From: Symbiodinium natans | Taxonomy: Eukaryota > Sar > Dinophyceae > Suessiales > Symbiodiniaceae | Assembly: GCA_905221605.1 (NCBI GenBank) | Contig: CAJNDS010000586.1 | Span: 40,001-52,500, forward strand | Direction of reading: 5' to 3' | Length of the DNA: 12,500 nt | Shown here: piece by piece, positions 6,219-11,947 of the stretch | Layout: each line of letters starts with the position of its first letter | Numbering within the stretch: position 1 is the first letter of the stretch | Notes under the pieces: generated by a model | The model's database searches: none | The model's input: only the letters and a program-made list of their open reading frames with translations | What the model was told of the DNA's origin: nothing | Made by a program: the position numbers and the translations under genes

Positions 6219-6301
6219 ACCCTAAACCCTAAACCCTAAACCCTGAACCCTGCACCCTAAACCCTAAACCCTAAACCCTGAACCCTGCACCCTAAACCCA
6301 A
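6218..6301 (-). repeat. CCCTAAA array with CCCTGAA/CCCTGCA variants
   Basis: The pattern of three to four CCCTAAA units, then CCCTGAA, then CCCTGCA occurs twice, indicating duplication of a block of about 42 bp within the array. Confidence 0.93.
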
Positions 6302-6344
6302 AACCCACACGAACCAGGCGGCGTGTTGAATCGGGGATCCATAG

Positions 6345-6467
6345 GTGCTGGCAGCAGTGCACGTGGCCGACCTCTACATCGCGCCGGGAAATTGGGAACG
6401 GTGGATCGGGCTGGAGACTGATGGGGCAACTGAACAAGGCGCATGTCAAAAGGTGCATGCAGTGCTT
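6345..6467 (+). other. Exon-like fragment, Trp-containing frame
   Basis: After a TAG at 6342-6344 the plus frame is open, reading VLAAVHVADLYIAPGNWERW and then IGLETDGATEQGACQKVHAV, before a T8 and G15 tract. A minus frame (6264-6458) is also open. Not recognised. The island lies between two C-rich arrays. Confidence 0.35.
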
Positions 6468-6503
6468 TTGTTTTTTTTGTTGGGGGGGGGGGGGGGAACG
6501 TGT
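6468..6503 (+). repeat. T-rich and G15 homopolymer tract
   Basis: A T8 run is followed by an uninterrupted G15 (6482-6496) before a C-rich array. Homopolymer length here is prone to sequencing error. Confidence 0.9.
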
Positions 6504-6592
6504 CCCTAAACCCTAAACCCTAAACCCTAAACCCTAAACCCTAAACCCTAAACCCTAAACCCTAAACCCTAAACCCTAAACCCTAAACCCTT
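6504..6592 (-). repeat. Pure CCCTAAA array
   Basis: About 12 uninterrupted units. Confidence 0.96.
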
Positions 6593-6736
6593 GGACTTCA
6601 CCACAGCCGGGCACTGCAGTCACTGAAGTCTGCGCATCTTTTTGAGCCCTGGGCAACTTGGCTTTTCCAGGATAATCCTCATCATGTGCTGATATGTGCT
6701 ATCAAAGCCACATACCCAGCAACGAGTTGTGGCTGA
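6590..6736 (+). pseudogene. Possible terminal exon fragment, 48 codons
   Basis: The plus frame runs from the array edge to TGA at 6734-6736. After an acceptor-like cttcaccacag it reads RALQSLKSAHLFEPWATWLF and then QDNPHHVLICAIKATYPATSCG. The hydrophobic and aromatic content is protein-like. No family recognised and no partner exon nearby. Confidence 0.38.
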
Positions 6737-6936
6737 GCTTGATCGACGCCTGAGCTCACGTTCCGTAGAAAGACCAACACACAAGGCACAACATGAACCC
6801 TGAACTCGGGTTCATGAATCATTTCAATTACCCTATACTACTGCAATCCCTTATAAAGGTGTATGGACAACATGAGGCCCCCCCCCCCCTTTGAAGGCTC
6901 TTCTTCTGTCCCCAAGGCAAGCACCACAGTATGGGT
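6737..6936. other. Spacer with hairpin and C12 tract
   Basis: A perfect 9-bp stem CATGAACCC/GGGTTCATG with a 7-nt loop lies at 6792-6816. A C12 run at 6878-6889 leads into CTTTGAAG, a word also found at 7119-7126. No convincing coding frame. Confidence 0.55.
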
Positions 6937-6983
6937 CCTAAACCCTAAACCCTAAACCCTAAATCCTAAACCCTAAACCCTAA
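6937..6983 (-). repeat. CCCTAAA array
   Basis: Six to seven units with one AATCCTA variant. Confidence 0.94.
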
Positions 6984-7013
6984 TTCGAGAGCTCTTCTGC
7001 TTGCCCAGAAGCC

Positions 7014-7124
7014 ATGACGTGCTGCCCACAATCTGCATCCATCTTGAAGCTCCGCAGCGTCGTGGGGCCAGTCCCTCAGTTTCATGAATCCCTCCATGGT
7101 ACCTTTCTAGGACCCCCCCTTTGA
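7014..7124 (+). other. Exon-like ATG frame, 36 codons
   Basis: The frame is open from 6984, just after a TAA in the array edge. The first ATG is at 7014 and the TGA at 7122-7124. It reads MTCCPQSASILKLRSVVGPV and then PQFHESLHGTFLGPPL, with ESSSACPEA just upstream in frame. Not recognised. The 3' part enters a C-tract-rich stretch that looks non-coding, so the true exon may end near 7103. Confidence 0.36.
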
Positions 7125-7163
7125 AGCTTTAACATTTCAACCCCTCAACTTCCCAAAGGAACC

Positions 7164-7240
7164 CCTAAACCCTAAACCCTAAACTTCCCTAAACCCTAAA
7201 CCCTAAACCCTAAACCCTAAAACCTAAACCCTACACCCTG
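7164..7240 (-). repeat. CCCTAAA array
   Basis: Two units, a short aacttc break, then about seven more with one CCTAAAA variant and one CCCTACA. Confidence 0.94.
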
Positions 7241-7362
7241 AGAAGCCGGGAGTGTTGGAGCGCTGCAGAGGGATAAGAAACCGGGGCCCCTGGCCACGGG
7301 AGTAGAGGCCGGACCCGGACGGTGTAGGCACGCTTGCGCCAGCTTGGAACCTAAGGTGCGTG
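7241..7362. other. GC-rich island between inward-facing arrays
   Basis: About 122 bp. The minus frame reads LGSKLAQACLHRPGPASTPV and stays open; the plus frame is interrupted by a stop near 7293. Possibly exon-derived. No family recognised. Confidence 0.28.
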
Positions 7363-7614
7363 TAGGGTTTAGGGTTTAGGGTTTAGGGTTTGGGGTTTGG
7401 GGTTTCGGGTTTCGGGTTTAGGGTTTAGGGTTTCAGGTTTAGGGTTTCGGGTTTAGGGTTTGGGGTTTCGGGTTTAGGGTTGGGGTTTAGGGTTTAGGGT
7501 TTAGGGTTTAGGGTTTAAGGTTTAGGGTTTAGGGTTTAGGGTTTAGGGTTTAGGGTTTAGGGTTTAGGGTTTAGGGTTTAGGGTTTAGGGTTTAGGGTTT
7601 AGGGTTTAGGGTTT
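7363..7614 (+). repeat. TTTAGGG array, variant-rich left half
   Basis: Left half (to about 7500) mixes TTTGGGG, TTTCGGG, TTTCAGG and TTGGGG with TTTAGGG. The right half is nearly pure. This gradient is opposite to that expected of a chromosome end growing to the left. Confidence 0.96.
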
Positions 7615-7716
7615 GGAGGGCGTGGGCTCTAGACCCAAGAGTGACCAAGGAATGAACAAGGGTACCCGTTTTTGGTTTGAAGGGGCTTTCAAGGGTACCT
7701 AAGACCTCAATCCCAG
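7615..7716. other. Non-coding island
   Basis: About 100 bp between two same-direction G-rich arrays. AAGGGTACC occurs twice as a direct repeat (near 7658 and 7692). No clear coding frame. Confidence 0.45.
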
Positions 7717-7776
7717 GGTTTGGGGGGTTTAGGGTTTAGGGTTTAGGGTTTAGGGTTTAGGGTTTAGGGTTTAGGG
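7717..7776 (+). repeat. TTTAGGG array
   Basis: About eight nearly pure units. Confidence 0.95.
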
Positions 7777-7903
7777 TCTTAGAGTAGTTTCATGGTCCCT
7801 TAGTACGGGCCGTTGAAACGGGACCCCTTCTATGCCCCTTATCAGAAGCCTCTAAGGAAGCTAAGGTGCCATATTAAGGGCCCACGAAGCTACCATTAGA
7901 GGG
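7777..7903. mobile_element. Imperfect foldback element, about 127 bp
   Basis: The left part (cttagagtagtttcatggtc, then ccttag) pairs imperfectly with the right part (ttaagggcccacgaagctac, then cattagag) as an inverted repeat of about 26 bp. Non-coding. Mismatches are frequent, so this could be an old copy. Confidence 0.45.
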
Positions 7904-7910
7904 ACTCTTT

Positions 7911-7956
7911 GGGTTTAGGGTTTAGGGTTTAGGGTTTAGGGTTTAGGGTTTGGGTT
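7911..7956 (+). repeat. TTTAGGG array
   Basis: Six units, ending in a TTTGGG variant that fuses into ttctggc. Confidence 0.94.
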
Positions 7957-8107
7957 CTGGCTTGGTAAGTACTTGCACGGTTGTCCAGCGACAACAGCGC
8001 GAACTGAGCGAGACCCTGGGGAAAGAGCACGGCGTGCCGAGACGCTACACCCCTTTAGGTTTCTTAGGTAACTTACCTTGCAAAGAAGTCTTGAGTTCTT
8101 GAGGCAT
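7957..8107 (-). CDS. Gene fragment with ATG, GT-AG intron candidate and second exon
   Basis: On the minus strand an ATG at 8105-8107 begins MPQELKTSLQ. A consensus donor caag/gtaagt follows at 8077/8076, and a pyrimidine-rich acceptor tgctctttccccag lies at 8016, giving a 61-bp intron (8016-8076). Splicing keeps the frame open into exon 2 (GSRSVRAVVAGQPCKYLPSQ) until the telomeric array. An alternative exon-2 frame, GLAQFALLSLDNRASTYQAR, is also open. No product recognised. The 3' end is cut by the array, so this is at best a 5' gene fragment. Confidence 0.35.
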
Positions 8108-8124
8108 CCTATCAAAGAGCCCTA

Positions 8125-8167
8125 GACCCTAAACCTAAATCCCAAACCCTAAACCCTAAACCCTAAG
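8125..8167 (-). repeat. CCCTAAA array
   Basis: Five to six units with CCTAAA and TCCCAAA variants at the left edge. Confidence 0.93.
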
Positions 8168-8288
8168 CCGCTCATGCATCTGCACACTGCTGCCAGTCGG
8201 ACGATTCAGTTTCCTTGCACCCAGGCCTGAATCATGGTGGGGGGGGGAGCTCTTTAGAAGCGGGGGTTTTGGCTGTGGTGTTGCGTGT
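8168..8288. other. Island with weak coding signal
   Basis: A short plus ATG frame at 8174-8230 (MHLHTAASRTIQFPCTQA, then stop) and a shorter minus ATG frame are present. A G9 tract near 8240 and the lack of other signal make coding doubtful. Confidence 0.22.
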
Positions 8289-8371
8289 ACCCTAAACCGT
8301 AAACCCTAAACCCTAAACCCTAAACCCTATACCGTAAACGGTTTTAGGGTTTCGGGTTTAGGGTGTAGGGC
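8289..8371. repeat. Head-to-head CCCTAAA/TTTAGGG palindrome
   Basis: A C-rich array flips directly to a G-rich array around CCGTAAACGG (about 8332-8341), so the two sides can fold on each other. The left side carries CCGTAAA variants and the right side TTTCGGG and TGTAGGG variants, so the arms are not exact copies. Confidence 0.88.
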
Positions 8372-8454
8372 TTACTGTTCGGGGGGCACTGTCTGAAAGG
8401 CATAAACCTGTTCGGAAGAACTTCCGCTGGAGTTTTTTCTGTCTGAGCTTTTTG
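8372..8454 (-). other. Exon-like fragment
   Basis: After a TAG near 8455 the minus frame reads AQTEKTPAEVLPNRFMPFRQ and then CPPNSKPYT before the telomeric palindrome. The mix of charged and hydrophobic residues is protein-like. No family recognised. Confidence 0.35.
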
Positions 8455-8456
8455 CT

Positions 8457-8537
8457 ACCTAAACCCTAAAACCTAAAACCTAAACCCTAAACCCGAAACC
8501 CGAAACCCCAAACCCTGAACCCTAAACCCTAAACCCT
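8457..8537 (-). repeat. CCCTAAA array with CCCGAAA variants
   Basis: Canonical units mixed with ACCTAAAA, CCCGAAA, CCCCAAA and CCCTGAA. Confidence 0.94.
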
Positions 8538-8538
8538 G

Positions 8539-8646
8539 AATCGTAGAGGCCTTGACTCTAGGCCTCAATGGGTTGCGGCCAGGCGACTCATCCCACAGCA
8601 AGGAACCAAGTTCGTTTGCCTCGATCATCTGCTCCTGGAGGTTGGG
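8539..8646 (-). other. Exon-like island, strong minus frame
   Basis: The whole island is open on the minus strand, reading NLQEQMIEANELGSLLWDES and then PGRNPLRPRVKAST. It starts with a helix-like, Glu/Gln-rich part and has plausible codon use. Both sides are C-rich arrays. No family recognised. Two plus frames are also partly open but look less natural. Confidence 0.42.
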
Positions 8647-8757
8647 ACCCTAAACCCTAAACCCTAAACCCTAAACCCTAAACCCTAAACCCTAAACCCT
8701 AAACCCTAAACCCTAAACCCTAAAACCCTAAAACCCTAAACCCTAAACCCTAAACCC
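8647..8757 (-). repeat. CCCTAAA array
   Basis: About 15 units, with two 8-mer CCCTAAAA insertions near the right end. Confidence 0.96.
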
Positions 8758-8858
8758 CTTTTCTGGAGCCGCGGGGCCGGCTCAGCCTCATCGGCGCAGG
8801 TCGCGGAGCCCAGCTGGACGTTCGCGGCTTTGAGGCACTTGCCTTGGATGTTCCCGGT
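8757..8858 (-). other. Exon-like island, possible lectin-like snippet
   Basis: The minus frame reads NIQGKCLKAANVQLGSATCA and then DEAEPAPRLQKR. The GKCL...C spacing loosely recalls R-type lectin repeats, but there is no Q-x-W, so this is only a suggestion. The plus frame (FLEPRGRLSLIGAGRGAQLD) is open too. Flanked by CCCTAAA on the left and TTTAGGG on the right. Confidence 0.4.
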
Positions 8859-8977
8859 TTAGGGTTTAGGGTTTAGGGTTTAGGGTTTAGGGTTTAGGGT
8901 TTAGGGTTTAGGGTTTAGGGTTTAGGGTTTAGGGTTTAGGGTTTAGGGTTTAGGGTTTAGGGTTTAGGGTTTAGGGT
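8857..8977 (+). repeat. Pure TTTAGGG array
   Basis: About 17 uninterrupted units. It merges into the foldback array without spacer (ttaggg/ttcc). Confidence 0.96.
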
Positions 8978-9214
8978 TCCTTATGCTAACAGTCCTTAAT
9001 GGGGATTATAGCAAGTAGGGACAATAATGATCCCGACTAAGGGCTGTTAGTATATACTACCAGTAGTCCTTAATGGGGATTATAACAAATAGGGACTAGA
9101 ATTATCCCTATTAAGGGCTGTTAGTATATACTGACAGTCCTTCATGGGGAGTATGATAGAGGCTAATTATTAGAATCCCGATTAAGGACTGTTAGTATAA
9201 GGGCGAACATCCCA
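8976..9214. mobile_element. Three-unit foldback array related to the 4251-4350 element
   Basis: Units about 8976-9055, 9056-9129 and 9130-9214 each start near CAGTCCTTAATGGGG or CAGTAGTCC/CAGTCCTTCAT and end CTGTTAGTAT, so each is a palindrome of about 75 bp. Only the right edge of the last unit carries the full terminal sequence GAACATCCCA. The left edge has lost TGGGAT at its junction with the telomeric array. No coding. Confidence 0.85.
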
Positions 9215-9310
9215 ACACTTGCCTTATACTGAGCTTTGGGGATGCCAAAAGGGGGAACTGTCACCCGGCGAGGTGCTGTGATCTTGGGCACAAAGGCTAG
9301 ATTCACTACA
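9215..9310. other. Exon-like island, both strands open
   Basis: Minus reads VVNLAFVPKITAPRRVTVPP and then FGIPKAQYKAS. Plus, after a TGA, reads MPKGGTVTRRGAVILGTKAR and then FTTAL. Both are plausible protein pieces and I cannot choose. It starts exactly at the end of the foldback array and ends at a C-rich array. Confidence 0.38.
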
Positions 9311-9364
9311 GCCCTAAACCCTAAACCCTAAACCCTAAACCCTAAACCCTAAACCCTAAACCCT
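9311..9364 (-). repeat. Pure CCCTAAA array
   Basis: About eight units. Confidence 0.95.
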
Positions 9365-9464
9365 GGTGGCTGATTTACAGGTGCCAAGGTGCCCTGCGAA
9401 GACACAGACCTGCGAAGAAAAGAGGCGAGCTGAGGGAAAAAAGAGGCACACAAAGAGGCAAAGA
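9365..9464. other. Purine-rich island, intron/exon edge candidate
   Basis: Plus frame open with a basic stretch (CPAKTQTCEEKRRAEGKKRH). Read on minus, the purine tract becomes a long polypyrimidine tract ending in ccctcag and cttcgcag, which are good acceptors, followed by GTLAPVNQPP. The minus reading as intron end plus exon start is at least as likely. Length is exactly in the modal island size. Confidence 0.33.
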
Positions 9465-9506
9465 GGGTTTAGGGTTTAGGGTTTAGGGTTTAGGGTTTAG
9501 GCTTTA
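9465..9506 (+). repeat. TTTAGGG array
   Basis: Five to six units ending in a GCTTTAGG variant. Confidence 0.94.
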
Positions 9507-9508
9507 GG

Positions 9509-9619
9509 AAGAGAGCACAAAGCACAGAGCTCGACTTGGCACAGCCTATAGCGGCGCATCGTCTCTGCAGCATCGGGCAGGATCTCAGCAATGAAGACGT
9601 CAGAGGTGCCTCCTGTTGC
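9509..9619 (-). other. Exon-like island
   Basis: The minus frame is open throughout, reading ATGGTSDVFIAEILPDAAET and then MRRYRLCQVELCALCS. Strong protein character with an acidic helix-like stretch and three cysteines near the end. The plus frame is open as well but is less convincing. Not recognised. Flanked by G-rich array on the left and C-rich on the right. Confidence 0.42.
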
Positions 9620-9744
9620 CCTAAACCCTAAACCCTAAACCCTAAACCCTAAACCCTAAACCCTAAACCCTAAACCCTAAACCCTAAACCCTAAACCCTA
9701 AACCCTAAACCCTAAACCCTAAACCCTAAACCCTAAACCCTAAA
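9620..9744 (-). repeat. Pure CCCTAAA array
   Basis: About 18 uninterrupted units, one of the longest pure runs here. Confidence 0.97.
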
Positions 9745-9757
9745 CAAGCAAGCCAGC

Positions 9758-9850
9758 ATGAGCCAGGATGTGCACTGGGGGGGAGGTTCCTGGGGGAGAG
9801 ACATTGCACATCGACTCCTCAACGCCACTGGGAGGAAGAGGATTGGTTAA
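9758..9850 (+). other. Exon-like ATG frame, 30 codons
   Basis: ATG to TAA, reading MSQDVHWGGGSWGRDIAHRL and then LNATGRKRIG. Open upstream into the array, so the ATG may be internal. The Gly/Trp-rich start is coded by a G tract. Not recognised. The last codons overlap a donor-like ggttaaggt. Confidence 0.35.
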
Positions 9851-9875
9851 GGTGATATATCTAACCCCAGGTGGG

Positions 9876-9968
9876 TGTAGGGTTTAGGGTTTAGGGTTTA
9901 GGGTTTAGGGTTTAGGGTTGAGGGTTGAGGGTTGAGGGTTGAGGGTTTAGGGTTTAGGGTTGAGGGTT
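9876..9968 (+). repeat. TTTAGGG array with TTGAGGG block
   Basis: Starts GTGTAGGG, then about five TTTAGGG units, four TTGAGGG units (9918-9946), two TTTAGGG, then TTGAGGG. The clustered variant indicates local amplification. Confidence 0.95.
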
Positions 9969-9975
9969 CGGTTAG

Positions 9976-10092
9976 CGTCCAACATGGCGGGCTCCTACCC
10001 GCAAGCTTCCCGTCGACGTCACCGTGCGGCGAGTGCGCGTGTCCACGGAGATCGTGAGCTTCATGCCGCTGGAGAAGAAGAGCTCCTCTTAA
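9976..10092 (+). pseudogene. Possible terminal exon fragment, 38 codons
   Basis: Open from just after a TAG at 9973-9975 to TAA at 10090-10092. Reads RKLPVDVTVRRVRVSTEIVS and then FMPLEKKSSS, with high G/C at third positions and a basic, Ser-rich end typical of a C-terminus. A second plus frame starts ATG at 9984 (MAGSYPQASRRRHRAASARV), and a minus frame is open too. Not recognised. The stop lies at the edge of the composite repeat region. Confidence 0.38.
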
Positions 10093-10102
10093 AGGGTTCT
10101 TG

Positions 10103-10364
10103 AGGGTTCTTAAGGGAGGGTACTATACTAAGTAAGGGACCTATAACCTAAGTTAGGATCCTTATACCCCCTTAAATCCCCAAAATGCCAAAAAGGAGAT
10201 CCCCTTAAGGGTTCCTAAGAATGACCCAATAGTAGTACAGGGCACTATTTGGGGATTTCTATTTTTTGGGTCCCATTGGTCTGGGTTCTGAAGGGTTCTT
10301 AAGGGAGGGTACTATACTAAGTAAGTTAAGGGACCTATAACCTAAGTTAGGATCCTTATACCCC
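10103..10364. mobile_element. Composite of dispersed repeats
   Basis: Two direct copies (10103-10170 and 10292-10364) of a sequence starting AGGGTTCTTAAGGGAGGGTA flank about 120 bp. Each copy contains the 34-bp core also found inverted at 2820 and 2892. The second copy has an extra 5 bp (GTTAA). Between them, 10197-10230 matches the interior of the 5706-5806 foldback in reverse orientation. The structure resembles nested insertion or a composite of two non-coding elements. Confidence 0.82.
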
Positions 10365-10509
10365 AATTTAAGGGGGGGCTGTATCATCCCAAACAAGGGC
10401 TTAATAACCCCACATGATACAAGAAAGCCCTAAGGCAATTTGGGCGCCCCTTACACCCTCCCTCCTTCCACCCCCTTAGTTCCTTATGAGGTGTTCAACT
10501 GGTCTCCAG
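10365..10509. other. Spacer with nested inverted repeats
   Basis: GTATCAT/ATGATAC and CCCAAA-GGGCTT/AAGCCC-TTTGGG pairs between about 10370 and 10443 indicate another foldback-like segment. The remainder is pyrimidine-rich. No coding frame. Confidence 0.5.
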
Positions 10510-10842
10510 TCATCGCGTGAGGCGGCGCGCTTGCCAGGGCAAGATCACCAACTTGTATAGAGGTTTTGGGCGTAGATGGGTGTAGGGTGAATCTGCGTTG
10601 GCACCCCCTAGAACTTTCACGGAGTTGGCTGGCTCAACTCGCATGCGAGATTTCGTTGTCCGGACTTTCTTCTCGTCAGCCGCACCTGGAGATGCGGACA
10701 AGGTCAAGACGTCAAGGCCAACTTCGTCGCGGACAGGTGCGCGTGCACAGGCAAGCAAGGGCTCTAGTCTAGCTGGGCCTGCCATCTCTTGCAGGCTGTC
10801 TGTGGCATTGAAGTGATCTGAATAATTTGGGGGACGTGGCAG
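10510..10842 (-). other. Open frame of about 110 codons, strand uncertain
   Basis: The minus strand is stop-free from 10842 to a TGA at 10510-10512, with an internal ATG at 10783-10785. Readable parts include SDHFNATDSLQEMAGPARLE and later RMRVEPANSVKVLGGANADS. An antisense frame (10598-10816 with a TTG start, ending TGA) reads TRMRDFVVRTFFSSAAPGDA and is also plausible. No family recognised. It is one of the few islands over 300 bp without telomeric repeats, so it may be closest to an intact exon. Confidence 0.38.
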
Positions 10843-10924
10843 CTATGAGCTGCTCGAGCTTCATGAGCCTCCATGCCGGATCTTCCAAAAAAAACCCCGC
10901 TAATCCCGAAACCTGAAGCCAGAC
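10843..10924 (-). other. Exon-like scrap
   Basis: The minus frame reads FFLEDPAWRLMKLEQLIAAT and then SP, out of frame with the longer open stretch downstream. An acceptor-like attattcag between them could join the two, but no matching donor is clear. Confidence 0.25.
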
Positions 10925-10970
10925 TAGGGTTTGTGGTTTAGGGTTTACGCCCCTCAACCCTAAACCTCAA
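10925..10970. repeat. Tiny G-rich/C-rich telomere-like pair
   Basis: Two to three degenerate TTTAGGG-like units (tagggtttgtggtttagggttt) are followed after about 9 bp by CCCTAAACC. It forms a small G-then-C arrangement, opposite to that at 8289-8371. Confidence 0.7.
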
Positions 10971-11060
10971 CAAATTGCCCTCCTGCCGAATCTGGGCATC
11001 GAGGTCCGCATAGACCTTGGAAACCACCTGAAGCGGGGCCGAGGGAGATGTCTCTGTAGC
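10971..11060 (-). other. Exon-like island, strong minus frame
   Basis: After a TGA at 11061-11063 the minus frame reads ETSPSAPLQVVSKVYADLDA and then QIRQEGNL. An acceptor-like ccccgcttcag stands just before VVSKVYADLD, so the real exon may start there. The plus strand is open for longer (LPNLGIEVRIDLGNHLKRGR), so strand is not certain. No family recognised. Confidence 0.42.
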
Positions 11061-11105
11061 TCAAAGCCAGGAAAGCCGCCCTACCAAGGGGCGCTGGGGT
11101 TAAGG

Positions 11106-11203
11106 GCCCTAAACCCTGAACCTTAAACCCTAAACCCTAAACCCTCAACCCTAAGCCAGCTTCGGGTTTCGGGCCTGCTTAGGGTTTAGGGTTTCGGGTT
11201 TAA
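11106..11203. repeat. C-rich then G-rich telomere-like arrays
   Basis: CCCTAAA units with CCCTGAA, CCTTAAA and CCCTCAA variants (11106-11154) are followed, after a few bases, by TTTCGGG/TTTAGGG units (to 11203). A second near-palindromic orientation switch. Confidence 0.9.
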
Positions 11204-11209
11204 GGTGTA

Positions 11210-11308
11210 CAGCTCAAAGCTTCGACCCCCCAAGAAATGGCGAGCAGGCGGCAGGCCTGGACGCACGCGGTGCACGTGAATCCTTCCAGGCCTGACGAAA
11301 TTTTTAAG
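11210..11308 (+). other. Candidate complete internal exon
   Basis: Bounded by acceptor-like gtgtacag and a donor aag/gtaaag at 11308/11309. The frame reads QLKASTPQEMASRRQAWTHA and then VHVNPSRPDEIFK. Codon use and splice signals agree on the plus strand, which makes this one of the better strand calls among the islands. Not recognised. Sits between a G-rich array on the left and a C-rich array on the right. Confidence 0.45.
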
Positions 11309-11325
11309 GTAAAGGGCCCCCTGCA

Positions 11326-11472
11326 CCCTAAACCCTAAACCCTAAACCCTAAACCCTACACCCTACACCCTACACCCTACACCCTACACCCTAAACCCTA
11401 AACCCTAAACCCTAAACCCTAAACCCTAAACCCTAAACCCTAAACCATAAACCCTAAACCCTAAACCCTAGC
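11326..11472 (-). repeat. CCCTAAA array with CCCTACA block
   Basis: Four to five CCCTAAA units, then about five to six consecutive CCCTACA units (about 11355-11393), then pure CCCTAAA with one CCATAAA. Confidence 0.96.
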
Positions 11473-11498
11473 CAGAGAACATAGGTGTGGACTGCTAG

Positions 11499-11660
11499 GA
11501 AGAAGGCACTGGACTGCAAGATTCCGCAACCCACGTAAACCTCAAAGCCAACATCTGGATCAACTCCGAAACCTGGTTGGGGGGGGGGGGGGGAGTAACT
11601 GATTTGGTGGGTTCCGGAACACAAGAGCGCTTGAACCCTGGTCGGCCTTTCAGGGTTTAG
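11499..11660 (+). other. Exon-like frame across a G15 tract, 53 codons
   Basis: Follows an acceptor-like ggactgctag. Reads EEGTGLQDSATHVNLKANIW and then INSETWLG, continues through the G15 run (11579-11593) as glycines, then VTDLVGSGTQERLNPGRPF, to a TAG in the next array. The first part is the most protein-like. The G15 length decides the downstream frame, so the second half is less sure. Not recognised. Confidence 0.4.
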
Positions 11661-11810
11661 GGGTTAAGGGGTTTAAGAGGTTTAGGGTTTAGGGGTCTAG
11701 TGGTTAAGTAGCGGTTAGGAGTTTAAGAGGTTCGTCTAGGGGCCTTGGGGTTTAGTTGGGGTTTAGGGAGTAGGGTTTTCTGGGGTTCAGGATTTCAAGG
11801 GGCTCTGGCT
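11653..11810 (+). repeat. Heavily degenerate G-rich telomere-like array
   Basis: Units such as GGTTTAGGG, GGGTTAAGG, AGTAGCGGTT and GTTTAAGAGG are still recognisable, but the period is lost. Probably an old array. Confidence 0.75.
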
Positions 11811-11814
11811 AAAC

Positions 11815-11942
11815 CTTCAACCCCAAACCCTAAACCCTAAACCCTATATATATATATATATATATATTTATTTATTTATAAACCCTAAACCCTAAACCCT
11901 AAACCCTAAACCCTAAACCCTAACCCCTACCCCCCTAAACCC
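11815..11942 (-). repeat. CCCTAAA array split by a TA microsatellite
   Basis: Three CCCTAAA units, then about 11 TA repeats and three TTTA repeats (11845-11880), then about seven CCCTAAA units. CCCTA runs straight into TATATA and TTTATA runs straight into AACCCTAAA, consistent with expansion inside a telomeric unit. Confidence 0.94.
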
Positions 11943-11947
11943 GGCCT

